Below, one piece after another: positions 1 to 4,189 of a DNA stretch of 7,059 bases; the first letter of the stretch is position 1, and each line of letters starts with the position of its first letter. The stretch is from Chloroflexota bacterium (lineage in GTDB: Bacteria > Chloroflexota > Anaerolineae > VGOG01). Position numbers and translations under genes: made by a program. The notes under the pieces are model-generated. The model had not been told where the DNA came from. It was given only the letters and a program-made list of their open reading frames with translations, and did no database searches. The DNA lies in contig JAUWYT010000077.1 in NCBI GenBank assembly GCA_030615705.1, forward strand, positions 1-7,059, read 5' to 3'.

Positions 1-22
1 TCGACAACAGAAAGGAAGAGAG

Positions 23-214
23 ATGCTTCAGCTACGAGAACAGTACGTGATCGATGCGAAAGGCAAAAAGACAGCCGTACTTATCCCACTGGAGCAGTAT
101 GAAATGCTGCTAGAAGACCTTCACGATTTGGCCATTGTGGCTGAGCGACGGGAAGAAGAAACCGTAAGCTTCGATGAGGTCAAGCAGCGTTTGAGAGAAG
201 ATGGCCTTCTTTGA
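23..214 (+). CDS. Phd/YefM-type antitoxin of a type II toxin-antitoxin pair
   Basis: This 63-residue protein is probably the antitoxin that binds and neutralises the toxin encoded immediately downstream and, as is usual for such pairs, represses their shared promoter. The N-terminal half (VIDAKGKKTAVLIPLEQYEMLLEDL, about residues 9-33 in outline) shows the Phd/YefM pattern: a short strand, then a hydrophobic 'V-L-I-P-x-E-x-Y-E' element leading into a helix. The C-terminal half is acidic and probably unfolds or wraps the toxin. It is shorter than typical Phd proteins (about 80 residues), so the family call rests on pattern and context. The start is supported by an AAGGAAGAG ribosome-binding sequence just upstream. 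Its last 14 bases overlap the toxin gene, which implies translational coupling. The promoter must lie at or beyond the left edge of the window. Confidence 0.82.
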   Translation: MLQLREQYVIDAKGKKTAVLIPLEQYEMLLEDLHDLAIVAERREEETVSFDEVKQRLREDGLL

Positions 215-515
215 GATCAAATTCAAGCGGTCAGCGGAGAAGGACTTACGCCACTTGGACAGGCAATTTGTGCCACAGGTGGTTGCTCGCATCGAAGCGC
301 TGGCAAATGATCCCTTCCCTCGGCAATCGATCAAACTGTCCGGCACAGAAGGCCTATATCGAGTTCGGGTAGGTGCTCACCGGATCATCTACGGGGTTGA
401 TGTCGAATCCAGGGAGGTTCTCATTCACTACGTTCGCCATCGCAGCGATGTCTATCGCACTTTGTCTCGACCAAACGTCACGTATGAACGGCCCGCATCG
501 CCTGGCAACGGCTAA
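201..515 (+). CDS. RelE/ParE-superfamily toxin (probable mRNA interferase or gyrase poison)
   Basis: A 104-residue basic protein with the compact RelE/ParE fold pattern. It has an N-terminal 'FEIKFKRSAEKDL' strand-helix, a 'VVARIEALANDPFP' helix, the 'LSGTEGLYRVRVGAHRIIY' strand pair (about residues 46-64), and a C-terminal 'VLIHYVRHRSDVYR' strand. The R-V-R-V-G-x-H-R-I-I-Y and H-Y-V-x-H-R-x-x-V-Y-R motifs are characteristic of RelE-like toxins, which cleave ribosome-bound mRNA, but ParE-like gyrase inhibitors share them, so the target is undecided. The family usually ends soon after the last strand; here about 13 extra residues follow (NVTYERPASPGNG). The ATG overlaps the antitoxin's end by 14 bases in another frame, the classic antitoxin-first arrangement. 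The frame is intact, in contrast to the second toxin of the window. It converges with the methyltransferase gene, with only 16 bases between their stop codons. Confidence 0.88.
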   Translation: MAFFEIKFKRSAEKDLRHLDRQFVPQVVARIEALANDPFPRQSIKLSGTEGLYRVRVGAHRIIYGVDVESREVLIHYVRHRSDVYRTLSRPNVTYERPASPGNG

Positions 516-531
516 AAGACTTGGGTAAGGT

Positions 532-1458
532 CTAAGAAGGGGATGGAACCTGATCCTTTCGGGCGAAGGCGGTAAAGAGGTCGCCCAGGTTGATGGGCAC
601 AGCCTTGTCCTTCAGGCCCAGGGCTGCCACCAACCTGCTCATCCCCCTGGCGATGAGGGAGCTAAAGGGCTTGATCCTGGTAACCAGGTATCCCAGGCGC
701 TGGAAGCGCCCCTGATTGACCATCTTCACCACGGTGAAGCCTGCTTTCCTCAGCACCCCCCTAAGGTACGAGGAGGAAAAATAATAGAGATGCATCTCCA
801 TCAGCCAGGGCCAGCGAGACCCCATCAGCCTGGCCAAACGGCTCTCGATGTTCATGGTATGAATGCAGATGAGCCCTCCCTTTTTCAGAAGACGATAGCT
901 CTCTCTCAATTCCCTCAGGGGATCGGTGAGATGCTCGATCCCATCCCACATGGTGATCACATCGAAGGATTCCTCGGCTAAGTGTACGTTGTCTAGGGTA
1001 CCCTCTATCACCCGCAAGCCCTTACTCCGAGCCTTCCTGGCTGCCCAACGCGAGGGCTCGACCCCCCAAGCCTCCCAGCCCCTCTCCTGGGCGATCTCCA
1101 GGAATACCCCGATGTGACAGCCCACGTCCAACAATCTCCAGCCTTGGTCAGGGGGCATCAATTCCTCCAAGGGACGGAGATTGCGCCGGAAGGTCAATAC
1201 CCTCCCCTCTCCCTCCTCCACGCAAAGCTTATCAACGACCTCCTCATAGTTGTGGAGGATGGCGTTCGCCTTGCGATGTGGATTGGTATAAACTAACCCG
1301 CAGTTCCGGCATTTGACGATGGTATGGTGCTTGCCGTAGCTGGAGCTAGTACGACGAAAGCGTTCGATGTCCCCAGCAGTCAGGCCTTCTGGCAAGGTGC
1401 TGGGGTAAAGGACCTCGCTATTCCTTGAGCCGCAGAGGTTGCAGGCCACGTATTCCAT
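532..1458 (-). CDS. Class I SAM-dependent methyltransferase with N-terminal zinc ribbon
   Basis: Probable S-adenosylmethionine-dependent methyltransferase of 308 residues; the substrate is unknown but is likely a sugar or cell-surface glycan intermediate. Numbering from the ATG, two CxxC pairs (C6/C9 and C50/C53, the second followed by GLVYTNP) form a zinc ribbon of the kind found in sugar C-methyltransferase-like proteins. The Rossmann domain shows motif I (LLDVGCHIG, about 109-117), the acidic end of strand 2 (GVEPS, about 132-136) and the 'FDVITMWDGIEHLTDP' motif (about 165-180), followed by 'LLKKGGLICIHT'. A TTG directly after the glycosyltransferase stop would add six residues. I prefer the ATG because AAAGGG lies six bases upstream of it. 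The gene is the distal member of a two-gene operon with the glycosyltransferase, 18 bases downstream of that gene's stop. No hydrophobic signal peptide is seen. Confidence 0.9.
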   Translation of the reverse strand: MEYVACNLCGSRNSEVLYPSTLPEGLTAGDIERFRRTSSSYGKHHTIVKCRNCGLVYTNPHRKANAILHNYEEVVDKLCVEEGEGRVLTFRRNLRPLEELMPPDQGWRLLDVGCHIGVFLEIAQERGWEAWGVEPSRWAARKARSKGLRVIEGTLDNVHLAEESFDVITMWDGIEHLTDPLRELRESYRLLKKGGLICIHTMNIESRLARLMGSRWPWLMEMHLYYFSSSYLRGVLRKAGFTVVKMVNQGRFQRLGYLVTRIKPFSSLIARGMSRLVAALGLKDKAVPINLGDLFTAFARKDQVPSPS

Positions 1459-1476
1459 TGACTGCCCTTTGCTCAA

Positions 1477-2190
1477 CTAACCTTGAGAAAAGACACGTTC
1501 CCAGCCCAAGCACAACACAGTGTAGAGGGCCTTGAAGATCTCGCGGCGAGAGATCTTGGAGGCTCCGCGGCGCCTGTCCTCGAAGATGATGGGCACTTCG
1601 CCGATCTCCCATCCCCTTTGCTGGCACTTATAGAGCATTTCGATTAAGAAGGAGTAGCCGTCGGAGAAAATCTCATCCAGCTCAATGGACTCCAGAACCT
1701 CCCGGCGATAGCAGCGGAAGCCGGCTGTGCAGTCATGAGCCTTGAGGCCCAGGACCAAGCGAGCAAAGGTGTTGGCTACTCTACTCAGGATCTGCCGCTG
1801 TAAACCCCAATTAATTGTACCCCCCCTATCAACGTAGCGGGACCCGATAACCAGTTGGGCATCCCAGCTCCCGGCCACCAGATCGGGTATGTAACGAGGG
1901 TGGTGAGAGAAATCAGCGTCCATGGTCACAATGCAGTCGGCTCCCAAGGCCAGTGCTTCTTTAAAGCCCGCGATATGGGCGGTGCCCAAACCCAGCTTGG
2001 TGGGGCGATGTATGACTTTGACACCTCGATACACCTTTGTCAATTCATCGGCAATCTCTCCCGTGCCGTCAGGCGAGTTGTCATCAACGATGATGATCTC
2101 GGTGATGCCATCCAGAGCCAAAATCTCTTTTACCAGGGCCTCGATGTTGTCACTTTCGTTGTAGGTGGGGATGATGACAGCGGTCTTCAT
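1477..2190 (-). CDS. Family 2 glycosyltransferase, polyprenol-phosphate mannosyltransferase (Dpm1)-like
   Basis: A 237-residue GT-A fold glycosyltransferase resembling polyprenyl-phosphate mannose/glucose synthases, which move a sugar from a nucleotide donor to a membrane polyprenyl phosphate on the cytoplasmic face. Visible motifs are the N-terminal 'VIIPTYNE' (residues 5-12), 'IVDDNSPDGT' (34-43, nucleotide binding), 'LGLGTAHIAGF' (66-76), the metal-binding 'MDADFSHHP' (90-98), 'VIGSRYV' (114-120), and 'DCTAGFRCYRREVLESI', which follows the catalytic region in Dpm1-type enzymes. The length matches soluble Dpm1 proteins, with no C-terminal transmembrane pair of the GtrB/ArnC kind. The ATG has a good AAAGGA ribosome-binding site. 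The gene leads the operon with the zinc-ribbon methyltransferase, suggesting assembly or modification of a surface glycan. Donor and acceptor cannot be read from sequence. Confidence 0.92.
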   Translation of the reverse strand: MKTAVIIPTYNESDNIEALVKEILALDGITEIIIVDDNSPDGTGEIADELTKVYRGVKVIHRPTKLGLGTAHIAGFKEALALGADCIVTMDADFSHHPRYIPDLVAGSWDAQLVIGSRYVDRGGTINWGLQRQILSRVANTFARLVLGLKAHDCTAGFRCYRREVLESIELDEIFSDGYSFLIEMLYKCQQRGWEIGEVPIIFEDRRRGASKISRREIFKALYTVLCLGWERVFSQG

Positions 2191-2228
2191 ACTTTGTCCT
2201 TTCCATGGGATTGGGAGAAGTCGCCCTT

Positions 2229-2257
2229 ATTATACCACAATATCGGGTCAGTATTAA
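2229..2257 (-). promoter_or_regulatory. Sigma70-type promoter for the glycosyltransferase-methyltransferase operon
   Basis: On the minus strand a perfect -10 hexamer TATAAT (2229-2234) is preceded by exactly 17 bases and a 4-of-6 -35 hexamer TTAATA (2252-2257). Transcription would begin near 2222, leaving a leader of about 30 bases that contains the AAAGGA ribosome-binding site. The surrounding AT-rich patch stands out from its GC-rich neighbours. Confidence 0.6.
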
Positions 2258-2351
2258 ATCGGGCGTTTAGGGGTGCCACAAACTGGGGACATGCCCATCC
2301 GTCGACTGGGGATCGCCATAATCAACGGAATGGGAATGTCAGTCCGTGGCA

Positions 2352-2371
2352 ACAAGCTTGGCCAGGCTTGT
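2352..2371. repeat. 20-bp near-perfect palindrome
   Basis: The sequence ACAAGCTTGGCCAGGCTTGT pairs with itself along its full length: nine Watson-Crick pairs plus one G-T pair over ten positions, with no loop. It lies in the otherwise featureless stretch 2258-2401 between the glycosyltransferase promoter and the decayed recombinase. It could be a protein-binding site, a recombination-site remnant or chance. The rest of 2258-2401 holds nothing else that I can identify. Confidence 0.4.
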
Positions 2372-2401
2372 GCCGTTCGGCTAAGCATTTGGCCTTGAGG
2401 G

Positions 2402-2424
2402 CCTCAGCCCGAAGGCTCACGTCG
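2402..2424. repeat. Solitary copy of the repeat found inside the recombinase remnant
   Basis: These 23 bases match 2794-2816 at 18 to 19 positions, including the shared core CCGAAGGCTC followed by CG-n-CG, in the same orientation. The copy abuts the stop codon of the recombinase remnant (2425-2427). Together the two copies bracket the recombinase C-terminal region at a spacing of 392 bases. Confidence 0.5.
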
Positions 2425-2913
2425 TTACACGCAGTTGGCCCCCGCAAGGGCAGGTTGAGGCTCCGCTGTCTGGGTCGGGGCGTTGAAGGATTGATCCGCC
2501 CACGACGACGCCGGCGACAGACGTGCCTGGGCGCGTTCATAGTCACGCCGCACGGTTTCGTTATGCACACGCGCATAGATGAATATCGTCGCCAACTTCT
2601 CGTGGCCCAGCAGACGCTGAAGCGAGGTGATGGGTATCTCCTCGTTCGGCAAACGGGTGGCTAGTGTGTGGGGCAAACGATGCGGCGAGATCGCTCGGCT
2701 GAGCCCTCGGCCTTGGGACCTTGGCTGAGGACCTCGGGTGAGGACCTCGGCTGGGCTCGGTCGAAGCCCTCGGTCGAAGCCCTTGGCCGAAGCCCTCGGG
2801 CCGAAGGCTCGCGACGAAGCCTCAACCTGGCCCTGTTGTCCGTAGCGATGCAGGCGCCCCCAGATCAGTGTGGCATTGACAGCCTGCCCTTGGTAAGTTA
2901 AGACATGATCGGT
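2425..2913 (-). pseudogene. Tyrosine recombinase (phage-integrase family) remnant, interrupted and catalytically broken
   Basis: Read on the minus strand, one frame stays open from just after a TGA at 2914-2916 to the stop at 2425-2427. Its first part (VNATLIWGRLHRYGQQ, about 2836-2883) resembles the segment before the catalytic box of XerC/D-like recombinases. Its later part (ISPHRL-HTLATRL, then SLQRLLGHEKLATIFIYARVH) is the unmistakable C-terminal catalytic region, with the LLGH histidine and the IYARVH tyrosine nucleophile. The two parts should be adjacent but are separated by about 43 in-frame codons of repeat DNA (2692-2820). The HxxR box reads H-R-L-P: the catalytic Arg is Pro (codon 2671-2673). 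No N-terminal domain, first catalytic Arg or credible start codon exists; the first ATG/GTG/TTG-type codon in frame is the TTG at 2674-2676. The original element probably inserted here and decayed. Confidence 0.85.
2692..2820. repeat. 13-bp tandem repeat array inserted in frame within the recombinase remnant
   Basis: Six units with a strict 13-base period can be read: 2726-2738 and 2739-2751 (TGAGGACCTCGG plus G or C), then after a 4-base step 2756-2768 and 2769-2781 (both CTCGGTCGAAGCC), 2782-2794 (CTTGGCCGAAGCC) and 2795-2807 (CTCGGGCCGAAGG). The flanks are degenerate relatives. Many units are partly self-complementary around TCGGCCGA, so the array can form hairpins. The boundaries are inferred from where recombinase similarity stops (Glu codon 2821-2823) and resumes (Ile codon 2689-2691). 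The 129 bases equal 43 codons with no stop in the recombinase frame. Confidence 0.75.
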
Positions 2914-2966
2914 TCACGCGATACCTCGTACTGAATGTGCGAGACTTTTAGTTTGGAGGTGAGAGC

Positions 2967-3245
2967 ATGACCACCAGGATTACGGGGGCGACCAAAGTCC
3001 GGCGCCATTTCACCGAGATCTCAAACAATATCGGTGAGACTGGGGAGCCGCTCTACATCACGCATCATCGCGATCCGCGTGCGGTTTTGGTGGGGTATGA
3101 CCAATTCGAGCGTCTGATTGAGAGATTGGAAGACTTGGAGGATCTCCACGAGATCCATGAGGCCTCCTATGAACTCACCCGGCCGTTGGAAGAATTCATG
3201 GCAGAGCTAGAGGAGAAGCGTGTACTGGTTCCAAGACAAGCCTAA
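2967..3245 (+). CDS. Phd/YefM-type antitoxin (second toxin-antitoxin locus)
   Basis: A 92-residue protein with a textbook Phd/YefM layout. The N-terminal DNA-binding part 'ITGATKVRRHFTEISNNI' (about residues 5-22) is followed by 'GEPLYITHHRDPRAVLVGYDQFERLIERLEDL' (about 27-58), where the P-x-x-I-T-x-x-x-x-P-x-A-V-L-x-x-Y-x-x-F/Y-E pattern is the family signature. The tail is acidic and helical and would cover the toxin. A strong ribosome-binding site, TTTGGAGGTGAGAGC, precedes the ATG. Its final bases overlap the presumed GTG start of the toxin frame (3220). Because that toxin frame is interrupted, this antitoxin may be an orphan still made for cross-neutralisation, or simply a relic. It is not a close copy of the antitoxin at 23-214. 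No convincing promoter is seen in 2914-2966. Confidence 0.9.
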   Translation: MTTRITGATKVRRHFTEISNNIGETGEPLYITHHRDPRAVLVGYDQFERLIERLEDLEDLHEIHEASYELTRPLEEFMAELEEKRVLVPRQA

Positions 3246-3483
3246 AGCGGAGCGTGACCTGCGGCGCCTCCGTCGAGCTCCAACTCTGTTCAAGTGAGTG
3301 TATGAGGCCATCCTCGCTTTAGCGGAGAATCCGAGGCCTCCCCAGGCAAAACCCTTGAGTGGGCCTGACAATTGGAGCCGTCGGGTGACCGACTATCGGA
3401 TTGTCTACACCACTGACGATGAGGCCCGAGAGGTGACGATCTTTAGAGCCTGGCATAGGCGGGAAGTTCATAAGGGCCTATGA
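3220..3483 (+). pseudogene. RelE/ParE-superfamily toxin interrupted by an in-frame TGA
   Basis: One frame starting at GTG 3220, four bases after AGGAG (3211-3215), reads VYWFQDKPKAERDLRRL up to LFK, meets TGA at 3295-3297, and continues without a shift as VYEAILALAENPRPPQAKPL, then W-S-R-R-V-T-D-Y-R-I-V-Y and W-H-R-R-E-V-H-K. With the stop read as an amino acid, the product would be 87 residues, the normal size of a RelE toxin. The downstream part carries the typical L-x-G-x-x-x-W-x-R-R-V-x-D-Y-R-I-V-Y and R-x-W-H-R-R-E-V core, so only one codon is damaged. CGA (Arg) to TGA would be a single transition. A GTG immediately after the stop could in principle restart a 61-residue fragment lacking the first helix, but no ribosome-binding site precedes it. 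Sequencing error or recoding cannot be excluded. Confidence 0.8.
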
Positions 3484-3484
3484 A

Positions 3485-3628
3485 TTAAGCAGTGTCATCG
3501 TCCCGGTGAACAAGGTTGAGCTATTGGCCCTTCGACTACGCTCAGGACAGGCGCCGTGGGTGGGGCTGGCGGCGCTGGCTGGGCTAGCCGCTCTCACGGT
3601 TGCGCTGGTCAGGAGGCGCAGGGCCTAG
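3485..3628 (+). pseudogene. 3' remnant of a surface-protein gene: C-terminal membrane anchor
   Basis: A frame ending at TAG 3626-3628 reads SSVIVPVNKVELLA, an interruption, then APWVGLAALAGLAALTV followed by ALVRRRRA. A Trp-led run of about 20 small and hydrophobic residues ending in four Arg is the classic C-terminal anchor of exported proteins: a single membrane helix with a cytoplasmic positive tail. I recall similar 'P-V-N-K-x-E-L-L-A-P-W' endings in Chloroflexota surface proteins, which I cannot verify here. No start codon context or upstream domain exists, because the frame runs straight back into the toxin pseudogene; the body of the gene is missing. The 24 bases at 3528-3551 seem to be an in-frame repeat insertion between L-L and A-P-W. 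A terminator-like hairpin follows at 3665. Confidence 0.55.
3528..3551. repeat. 24-bp dispersed-type repeat (CTTCGAC...GCTCAGGACAG) inserted in frame
   Basis: This segment begins CCCTTCGACTACG and ends CTCAGGACAGG. Sequences of this form are familiar short dispersed repeats in several environmental bacterial genomes. Removing exactly these 24 bases restores TTG-GCG-CCG-TGG (L-A-P-W) in the anchor-gene remnant, which supports an insertion of eight codons. Only one copy is present in the window. Confidence 0.55.
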
Positions 3629-3664
3629 AAATCCATACCCCCAAATAGATCGCAAGGCAGAAGG

Positions 3665-3698
3665 GGCTGGTGGATGGTTCGCCAGAGCCTTTTGTTTT
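3665..3698 (+). terminator. Probable rho-independent terminator
   Basis: GGCTGG (3665-3670) can pair with CCAG-ag-CC (3682-3689), a stem with a two-base bulge around an 11-base loop, and it is followed at once by TTTTGTTTT (3690-3698). It lies 36 bases after the stop of the anchor remnant and just before the promoter at 3718. It could end transcription of the lost surface gene or of the second toxin-antitoxin locus. The stem is imperfect. Confidence 0.42.
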
Positions 3699-3717
3699 GA
3701 GTGCCAACGCGTCTAGC

Positions 3718-3746
3718 TGGACAAAAGCGGACAAGTCCATTATAAT
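3718..3746 (+). promoter_or_regulatory. Near-consensus sigma70 promoter of the CopG-type antitoxin
   Basis: TGGACA (3718-3723, five of six matches to the -35 consensus) is followed by a 17-base spacer and a perfect TATAAT (3741-3746). Predicted transcription starts near 3753, giving a leader of about 80 bases before the ATG at 3835. This is the strongest promoter match in the window. Confidence 0.68.
3729..3738. promoter_or_regulatory. Possible operator palindrome between the -35 and -10 boxes
   Basis: GGACAAGTCC has perfect GGAC/GTCC arms around AA and sits inside the promoter spacer. CopG-family ribbon-helix-helix antitoxins commonly repress their own promoters through short inverted sites of this kind. 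The related sequence GGAC at 3719-3722 gives a possible third half-site ten bases upstream. Binding is inferred from position only. Confidence 0.35.
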
Positions 3747-3834
3747 TCCACTTGAGTGTGGGTACTACCCTCACCGATGGCAGCGTGCCACACTTGGGGC
3801 ATAACTGGCGCCGCAACGGCGTTCGTAGAGAGCT

Positions 3835-4128
3835 ATGAGCGTGACAAAAGGTTTTATGATGGTCAAAAAGAAGCACGTTGACCCAATGCCCGAAGAGTTT
3901 GCTAGCTACGAGGAGGCTGCCGAATTTTGGGACACGCACGACACCACGGACTACCCGGGTGCTTTTCGTACCGTGGAGGCAATGGTCGAGTTTAGAAGGC
4001 GACGCTACGAAATCGAGATTGATGAGGACGTGGCCAGAGTGCTTCGAGCACAAGCCAGGCAGAAAGGCGTTACCATCAGTCACCTCGCAAGCGACCTTCT
4101 CCGGCAACAACTTCCCGCTGCTAAGTAG
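3835..4128 (+). CDS. CopG/BrnA-type antitoxin, orphan
   Basis: A 97-residue protein of the CopG-type antitoxin group. The N-terminal half contains 'PMPEEFASYEEAAEFWDTHDTTDYPG' in outline (about residues 18-43), the 'E-E-A-A-E-F-W-D-T-H-D' signature of these antitoxins. The C-terminal half 'YEIEIDEDVARVLRAQARQKGVTISHLASDLLRQQL' (about 58-93) is a ribbon-helix-helix: one strand, two helices and the 'G-V-T-I-S-x-L' turn. Such proteins neutralise a BrnT-like toxin, normally encoded directly upstream, and repress their own promoter. Here no toxin lies upstream (3629-3834 holds a terminator, a promoter and a leader) or downstream (uvrB starts 61 bases on). Alternative ATGs at 3856 and 3859 are preceded by AAAAGG and would start closer to the conserved region (MVKKKHVDPMPEEF), so the first eight residues are uncertain. 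Confidence 0.85.
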   Translation: MSVTKGFMMVKKKHVDPMPEEFASYEEAAEFWDTHDTTDYPGAFRTVEAMVEFRRRRYEIEIDEDVARVLRAQARQKGVTISHLASDLLRQQLPAAK

Positions 4129-4159
4129 CTACCCCCGGACTTCGCACAAATTCCCTGCC

Positions 4160-4171
4160 GAACTTCAGTTC
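4160..4171. promoter_or_regulatory. LexA/SOS-type box upstream of uvrB
   Basis: GAACTTCAGTTC is a perfect GAAC-N4-GTTC inverted repeat, preceded by C, and ends 18 bases before the uvrB ATG. GAAC-N4-GTTC is the core of the Gram-positive-type LexA (DinR) operator, and uvrB is a standard SOS gene. The central four bases do not follow the Bacillus consensus, and I see no clear -35/-10 pair around it. Regulation by LexA is therefore an inference from core match, position and gene. Confidence 0.6.
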
Positions 4172-4189
4172 TAATGGCGAGGAGAGACT

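Noticed and set aside
516..531. Bidirectional terminator between the convergent toxin and methyltransferase genes
   Set aside because: The 16-base gap and its flanks offer only a weak, mismatched stem and no T-tract on either strand.
1459..1476. TTG start extending the methyltransferase by six residues
   Set aside because: The downstream ATG has AAAGGG at good spacing and ATG is preferred over TTG. The extension adds no conserved sequence, though it cannot be excluded.
1855..2664. A 269-codon plus-strand open frame across the glycosyltransferase, its promoter and the recombinase remnant
   Set aside because: It crosses two genes with clear motifs on the other strand and reads through a promoter; its translation shows no recognisable domain.
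2692..2820. CRISPR array
   Set aside because: The 13-base units are contiguous with no unique spacers, and no cas gene is present.
3295..3297. TGA recoded as tryptophan or selenocysteine
   Set aside because: Several genes here, including uvrB, end at TGA, Trp is encoded by TGG throughout, and no SECIS-like hairpin is evident just after this codon.
3625..4110. Minus-strand open frame with CPKCG and FCP motifs (about 3700-3810)
   Set aside because: The CxxC and later CP motif hint at a zinc-ribbon, but the second pair is incomplete, most of the frame is antisense to the CopG-type antitoxin, and the segment is better explained as terminator, promoter and leader.
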